Origin: Saprospiraceae bacterium
GTDB taxonomy: Bacteria; Bacteroidota; Bacteroidia; Chitinophagales; Saprospiraceae
NCBI GenBank assembly: GCA_007134625.1
Contig: SLKL01000107.1
Location: 1 to 11,934, forward strand
DNA: 11,934 bases
Reading direction: 5' to 3'
The stretch's first letter is position 1, and each line of letters starts with the position of its first letter. Shown piece by piece: positions 8,400-11,934 of this stretch. A program made the translations under genes and the position numbers. The notes under the pieces were generated by a model that made no database searches, was not told the origin of the DNA, and saw only the letters and a list, made by a program, of their open reading frames with translations.

Positions 8400-9821
8400 T
8401 TAATAATGACATGTCTGGCAGCTTAAACCACCAATATCTTCAACAGTAACTCTATTCATATCTCCGGCTCGTAGAGCATCGTGATATTTCCTGTACGCTT
8501 GCAAGTAATACTCATTATCATTTGTAAATCCTTGAACCTCGGTTTGTCTGTGGCAATTAATGCACCATCCCATTGACAGCGTAGAATACTGCGCTAGCAC
8601 TTCCATTTCTTCAACTTTACCATGACAAGTCTGACAATCAACATTACCAGCAGTTACGTGCTGAGCATGGTTAAAATATACGTGATCAGGTAGATTGTGA
8701 ATTCTAACCCACTCAATTGGTCCTGCAACATGATCTCTGTGCTCATGTGTAAGACTTGCTACAACTTCATTCCATTGGCGCTCAGATTCCAATCTCCCGG
8801 ATTCATCAAGATAATCCAGCCCTTGGTCTCTGACATACTCTGTTTCTATCCATTCGCGATAAATAGCCTCAATTTCTTCCATAGGCATTTTTTCGTAATC
8901 CTCGAGATATACATCATTGATCGGATCGTAACCGATAGAAGCGAAAACCTTTGCAAGTTCCGCTGTGCCGTATTCTGAACCCTTTTTGATCGCCACGTGA
9001 CAATTCATACAAGTAGATGTTGGCGGAATTAGTGCTTGCTTACTTTTCCGTGCTGCAGAGTGACAATACTGACAATCAATTTCGTGTATTCCGGCATGCA
9101 CGGCATGGGAAAACTTAACAGGTTGCTGTGGAGCATATCCCTGTTGACGTCCGAGGTCGATGGCATTATTTACTGTAGTGTAACCACCTATTATGATTAG
9201 TGTCAGCAAAACTAAACCAACAACTGTCTTGCTGGTAAGAATACTTGCAAAGGATCCAGGTTTGGGCACCCTATTGGTTTCTCTTGCAATATGAATAGAT
9301 CGTAAAACATTGGCAATTCTTGCCAAAACTACAGCTAAGAGGGAAAGGATAACAATCAATGAAATCAACAGAAAAGTGTTATCTGTATCATCCTCAACTA
9401 CCCCGGTAGCATCCGTTGCTACTCTGGTCGGTCCATAAGTACCGGTATAAACCCCATCAATATAAGCAAGTATATTATCTATCTCCTGATCAGTAAGATT
9501 AGGAAAGTTATTCATAATAGCAGGCTGCCACTCATTCCAGATTTCTACAGCCCTTGGATGCCCTTCTTGAATAGACCTCTGAGAATACCTGATAAAATGA
9601 CGTAAATCCTCAATAGGAAAGTCACCCCATTTATCCTGGACACCACCTAAAGCCGGACCTGTAAGATCATCAACCATGTTTCTGTTGTGACAGGCCGCAC
9701 AATTGGTTCTAAACAAATCCCTTCCTTCATCCAGATTTAATTCTTCAGAAAAAGCAGAAAATGGATGGATTAGCAAAAAAAGAAGGACCAAAACAGACGA
9801 ATTGAGCCAATTTATTTTCAT
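8400..9821 (-). CDS. actA: Alternative complex III multiheme cytochrome c subunit ActA (six CxxCH motifs)
   Basis: ActA is the periplasmic heme-rich electron-exit subunit of ACIII. From the ATG at 9821 it has 473 residues. In order: a signal peptide (MKINWLNSSVLVLLFLLIHP); a monoheme cytochrome c domain with CAACH at 41-45 and a likely Met103 ligand before FPNLTDQEIDNILAYID; two hydrophobic segments (about 149-170 and 199-217); and a pentaheme domain with CQYCH (250), CMNCH (271), CQTCH (396), CINCH (420) and CQTCH (468). A charged stretch separates the third and fourth motifs. The frame extends upstream to an ATG at 9848, but those nine residues (MCDLNYLNN) would spoil the signal peptide, so 9821 is preferred. 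It is the first gene of the operon, about 60 nt below the predicted promoter, and ends 35 nt before actB. Confidence 0.96.
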   Translation of the reverse strand: MKINWLNSSVLVLLFLLIHPFSAFSEELNLDEGRDLFRTNCAACHNRNMVDDLTGPALGGVQDKWGDFPIEDLRHFIRYSQRSIQEGHPRAVEIWNEWQPAIMNNFPNLTDQEIDNILAYIDGVYTGTYGPTRVATDATGVVEDDTDNTFLLISLIVILSLLAVVLARIANVLRSIHIARETNRVPKPGSFASILTSKTVVGLVLLTLIIIGGYTTVNNAIDLGRQQGYAPQQPVKFSHAVHAGIHEIDCQYCHSAARKSKQALIPPTSTCMNCHVAIKKGSEYGTAELAKVFASIGYDPINDVYLEDYEKMPMEEIEAIYREWIETEYVRDQGLDYLDESGRLESERQWNEVVASLTHEHRDHVAGPIEWVRIHNLPDHVYFNHAQHVTAGNVDCQTCHGKVEEMEVLAQYSTLSMGWCINCHRQTEVQGFTNDNEYYLQAYRKYHDALRAGDMNRVTVEDIGGLSCQTCHY

Positions 9822-9876
9822 ATTATTCAAATAGTTTAAATCGCACACAAATGGATTTCTTAAGTCGAAATCAATA

Positions 9877-9886
9877 TTGCCGGCAA
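9877..9886. promoter_or_regulatory. Perfect 10-bp palindrome overlapping the operon promoter
   Basis: TTGCCGGCAA is self-complementary over all ten bases. It covers the last three bases of the predicted -7 element and the predicted transcription start of actA. Its GC-rich core stands out in an AT-rich spacer. The position would suit a repressor operator, but no regulator gene is in view and a palindrome this short can occur by chance. Confidence 0.3.
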
Positions 9887-9914
9887 AAATAGTTCAATAA
9901 CCAATTATTAACAA
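9884..9914 (-). promoter_or_regulatory. Bacteroidota-type promoter of the act-cox operon
   Basis: On the minus strand, TTG (9912-9914) is followed after exactly 20 nt by TATTTTTG (9884-9891), a full match to the Bacteroidota -33/-7 pattern TTG-N19..21-TAnnTTTG. It points at actA and predicts transcription starting near 9878-9880, with a leader of about 58 nt to the ATG at 9821. It is the only good promoter candidate I found for the whole 9.8-kb gene set. The assignment is by motif only. Confidence 0.6.
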
Positions 9915-9936
9915 TAGATATGAAATATATCGAATT

Positions 9937-9955
9937 ATTTAGATTTATTCTAAAT
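9937..9955 (-). terminator. Weak AT-rich hairpin just after thyA
   Basis: Four nucleotides past the thyA stop codon, arms of 7 bp (ATTTAGA / TCTAAAT) enclose a 5-nt loop. It is the only hairpin between thyA and the act promoter. The stem is AT-rich and no clear U-tract follows, so it is a poor intrinsic terminator. It may be chance, with thyA transcripts ending elsewhere or running into actA. Confidence 0.22.
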
Positions 9956-9958
9956 TGA

Positions 9959-10753
9959 TCAAACGGCTACAACCGCCTTAATTGCAGGAGCAGGATGATA
10001 ATCTATCAATTCTATATCTTCATATTTAAAATCATCTATATTTTTTATTTTTTCATTCAATTTGATTTGCGGAAGCTTACCAGGCTTTCTGCTGAGTTGT
10101 AATTTTGCTTGTTCCATATGGTTAGAATATAAATGTACATCACCAAAGGTATGCACAAAATGACCGGGTTGAAGATCGCAAACTTGTGCGATCATATGTG
10201 TGAGAAGGCTGTAAGAGGCGATGTTGAACGGTACGCCCAGAAATACATCCGCAGATCTTTGATAGAGCTGACAACTCAGCTTTCCATCTCTAACATAAAA
10301 CTGAAATAAACAATGACAAGGAGTAAGTGCCATCTCCCCTAATTCTCCGGCATTCCAGGCATTTACTACCAATCGTCGGGACTTTGGATTGTTCTTTATT
10401 TCATCTATAACATATTTTATCTGATCAACATTTTCACCATTTGGCTTTTCCCATGACCTCCACTGTTTTCCATAAACCGGACCTAAGTCACCATTTTCAT
10501 CTGCCCACTCGTTCCAGATTCTGACACCATTATCCTGAAGGTATTTTATATTGGTATCCCCTTTCAAGAACCACAGCAACTCATGAACTACTGATTTAAA
10601 ATGCACTTTTTTGGTGGTAAGCATTGGAAAACCCTCGCTAAGATCAAACTGCATCTGATAACCAAAGATACTTAATGTACCAGTTCCTGTTCTGTCGTCC
10701 TTCTCCCCTCCTTCATCAAGTATTTTTTCCAATAAATCAAGGTAAGTCTTCAC
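9959..10753 (-). CDS. thyA: Thymidylate synthase
   Basis: ThyA converts dUMP to dTMP in the cytoplasm, using 5,10-methylenetetrahydrofolate as methyl donor and reductant. Read from the GTG at 10753 it begins [15 protein letters not shown], aligning directly with the usual MKQYLDLL start, and has 264 residues, the same length as the E. coli enzyme. The catalytic cysteine is Cys146 in TPCHC. Other signatures are DRTGTGT (phosphate-binding arginine), [40 protein letters not shown] and HLYSNHMEQ. An upstream in-frame ATG at 10795 would add 14 residues ([14 protein letters not shown]) not typical of the family, and it lies inside a possible -7 promoter element, so I reject it. No folA is adjacent in the window. 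It is on the same strand as the act operon but is probably a separate unit, since a good promoter follows it. Confidence 0.96.
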   Translation of the reverse strand: MKTYLDLLEKILDEGGEKDDRTGTGTLSIFGYQMQFDLSEGFPMLTTKKVHFKSVVHELLWFLKGDTNIKYLQDNGVRIWNEWADENGDLGPVYGKQWRSWEKPNGENVDQIKYVIDEIKNNPKSRRLVVNAWNAGELGEMALTPCHCLFQFYVRDGKLSCQLYQRSADVFLGVPFNIASYSLLTHMIAQVCDLQPGHFVHTFGDVHLYSNHMEQAKLQLSRKPGKLPQIKLNEKIKNIDDFKYEDIELIDYHPAPAIKAVVAV

Positions 10754-10788
10754 GGCGGTAATGTTTAAGTTGAAACTAAAAAACAGTG

Positions 10789-10796
10789 CAAACATA
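10789..10796 (-). promoter_or_regulatory. Possible -7 element of the thyA promoter
   Basis: TATGTTTG on the minus strand matches the Bacteroidota -7 consensus TAnnTTTG and would start transcription near 10783, about 30 nt above the GTG chosen for thyA. The nearest upstream TTG lies 25 nt away, longer than usual, so the -33 part is weak. Confidence 0.35.
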
Positions 10797-10870
10797 AAGC
10801 TTTTTAATATATAAAAAATGCCAATCTGAAAAAATCTAGGAAGACTTTACCACCGACCAGTTATTTCATC

Positions 10871-10900
10871 CTAATTTACAAATATTTAGATTGTAATTAG
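10871..10900. repeat. Imperfect inverted repeat in the thyA / methyltransferase divergent spacer
   Basis: CTAATTTACAA (10871-10881) and TTGTAATTAG (10891-10900) are complementary apart from one extra T in the left arm, around a 9-nt centre. It lies between divergent genes and has no T-run after it on either strand, so a terminator is unlikely. An operator or chance AT-rich symmetry are both possible. The rest of the spacer (10797-10977) shows no gene or RNA that I can recognise. Confidence 0.35.
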
Positions 10901-10965
10901 GAAGTATGTTAAAAAAGAAATCTACTATTTCTTGTCAGCCCACTGATAGTATTAACTCTAAGCAC

Positions 10966-10973
10966 TAAATTTG
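10966..10973 (+). promoter_or_regulatory. Possible -7 element for the rRNA methyltransferase gene
   Basis: TAAATTTG matches TAnnTTTG and ends 4 nt before the ATG at 10978, so a transcript from it would be leaderless or nearly so. No TTG lies at the right distance upstream (the nearest is about 31 nt away). A match of this kind in AT-rich DNA can easily be chance. Confidence 0.22.
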
Positions 10974-10977
10974 TTAA

Positions 10978-11934
10978 ATGGAATCTAAAATAGTTGATCA
11001 AATACAAGTTGAATTCTGGGAAGGTTTGAAAGGATTGCTTCCCCAAAATGAAGTAAATGACTTTCGCAATTCATTGTCTCATGATGCAGTTACTGCAATC
11101 AGGTTACATCCTGCCAAAGGTTTTAACCCTTTTTCCAAAATAGAGCAATTTCCTATATTGTGGCATCCAAAAGGTTTCAGATTAACACAGCGTCCTCACT
11201 TTAGTCCTGATCCTTTTTTTCACAGCGGAGCCTACTATGTGCAAGATCCTTCTGCAATGTTTTTAGCCTATCTATTGGAAGAGGTGAGATCAGTATTGCC
11301 AGAAAACCCAATTATCGGTGATTTGTGTGCAGCTCCCGGAGGAAAATCAACCATTATCCTTGACTTTCTCGACGGAAAAGGCCTATTGCTATCCAATGAA
11401 ATTGTACCAAAAAGGAATGCAGTTCTAAGGGACAACCTGACCAAATGGGGTTTTCTCAATGTCCTCAACAGTAGAATGGAGACCGCTGATTTGAAAAAAT
11501 GCGGTGAAGTTTTTGATCTGTTGGTTGTGGATGCACCCTGCTCAGGAGAGGGTATGTTTCGAAAAAGCGAGGCAGCAAGAAAAGCCTGGAACCCAGATCT
11601 CGTTAAAATCAACGCTGAAAGGCAATCTAAAATCCTGCAAGACAGTTGGGAACTCTTAAAGCCGGGAGGGATCATGATTTACTGCAACTGCACCATGAAT
11701 AATATTGAAAATGAAGGTGTAGTAAAAAAGCTTTCAAATTCCTACAATCTCGAACCCCTTAAGGTGGCTCCCCCTTTGGCCTGGAATATTCATTACACCG
11801 AAATGCAAGGAATCCCATTTTTTCGCTTTTTTTCTCATATGATATCGGGAGAGGGAATGACTTACAGCATTTTTCAAAAAGAGAAAAAGAAAGGGGAGGT
11901 ATTATCATTAAGCTCAGCAGATAAACTAAAAAAA
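10978..11934 (+). CDS. RsmB/RsmF-type rRNA (cytosine-C5) methyltransferase (partial, 3' end outside window)
   Basis: This is an S-adenosylmethionine-dependent RNA m5C methyltransferase of the NOL1/NOP2/Sun family, most like RsmF (YebU), which acts on 16S rRNA. The frame is open from the ATG at 10978 to the right edge, 319 residues. Visible in order: an N-terminal region ending in AIRLHPAKG; FHSGAYYVQDPSAMF (about 81-95), the usual lead-in to the catalytic core; SAM-binding motif I, DLCAAPGGKST (115-125); motif IV, DAPCSGEGMF with Cys188; and motif VI, YCNCTMNNIENEG with Cys238. By family knowledge Cys238 is the nucleophile and Cys188 assists product release. The C-terminal PUA-like RNA-binding part of RsmF proteins would lie outside the window. 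It is divergent from thyA, about 220 bp away. Which rRNA position it modifies cannot be told. Confidence 0.92.
   Translation, partial: MESKIVDQIQVEFWEGLKGLLPQNEVNDFRNSLSHDAVTAIRLHPAKGFNPFSKIEQFPILWHPKGFRLTQRPHFSPDPFFHSGAYYVQDPSAMFLAYLLEEVRSVLPENPIIGDLCAAPGGKSTIILDFLDGKGLLLSNEIVPKRNAVLRDNLTKWGFLNVLNSRMETADLKKCGEVFDLLVVDAPCSGEGMFRKSEAARKAWNPDLVKINAERQSKILQDSWELLKPGGIMIYCNCTMNNIENEGVVKKLSNSYNLEPLKVAPPLAWNIHYTEMQGIPFFRFFSHMISGEGMTYSIFQKEKKKGEVLSLSSADKLKK

Noticed and set aside
9822..9848. Upstream ATG for actA at 9848
   Set aside because: The nine added residues are polar and precede an otherwise normal signal peptide that starts at 9821.
11268..11675. 135-residue minus-strand open frame at the right end
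   Set aside because: It is antisense to the methyltransferase core, whose plus-strand frame contains all catalytic motifs.
1..11934. CRISPR arrays, tRNA/rRNA genes, IS elements, att sites, phage or defence genes
   Set aside because: No regularly spaced repeats, cloverleaf sequences, transposase or integrase motifs were seen; spacers are short and the genes are core metabolism.

Overview
The window is a stretch of a Bacteroidota chromosome. It carries most of the respiratory operon for alternative complex III (ACIII) and the start of the attached caa3/aa3-type cytochrome oxidase genes, followed by two housekeeping genes. The Bacteroidota assignment rests on four things: the gene order actABCDEF-coxB, the particular ActA, ActB and CoxB architectures, low-GC DNA without Shine-Dalgarno sequences (A/T-rich leaders instead), and a promoter of the TTG-N20-TAnnTTTG type. 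A Cytophagales-like member is my guess within the phylum, held weakly.

Layout, right to left in the direction of transcription. A promoter near 9884-9914 (minus strand) precedes six act genes: actA (multiheme cytochrome c), actB (iron-sulfur protein with a molybdopterin-enzyme-like domain), actC (NrfD-type membrane subunit), actD (small DUF3341-type membrane protein), actE (lipoprotein monoheme cytochrome c) and actF (second NrfD-like subunit). These are followed by coxB, whose 3' end is cut by position 1. Gaps are 11-55 nt and I see no internal terminator or convincing internal promoter, so this looks like one transcript that continues leftward, presumably into coxA. The proteins would oxidise menaquinol in the membrane, pass electrons through iron-sulfur clusters and hemes c, and deliver them to the Cu-A centre of the oxidase.

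Right of the operon promoter, still on the minus strand, is thyA (thymidylate synthase). It is best read from a GTG at 10753, giving a 264-residue protein. A roughly 220-bp divergent intergenic region with an imperfect inverted repeat separates it from a plus-strand RsmB/RsmF-type rRNA m5C methyltransferase that runs off the right edge.

Nothing here is a new system. The central genes are a recognisable, apparently intact ACIII-oxidase locus. The points worth a second look are details: a six-heme ActA with a charged insertion, a palindrome sitting on the operon promoter, a Tat signal followed by a lipobox-like cysteine in ActB, and start-site questions in thyA and actE. No tRNA, rRNA, CRISPR, IS element or attachment site was seen.
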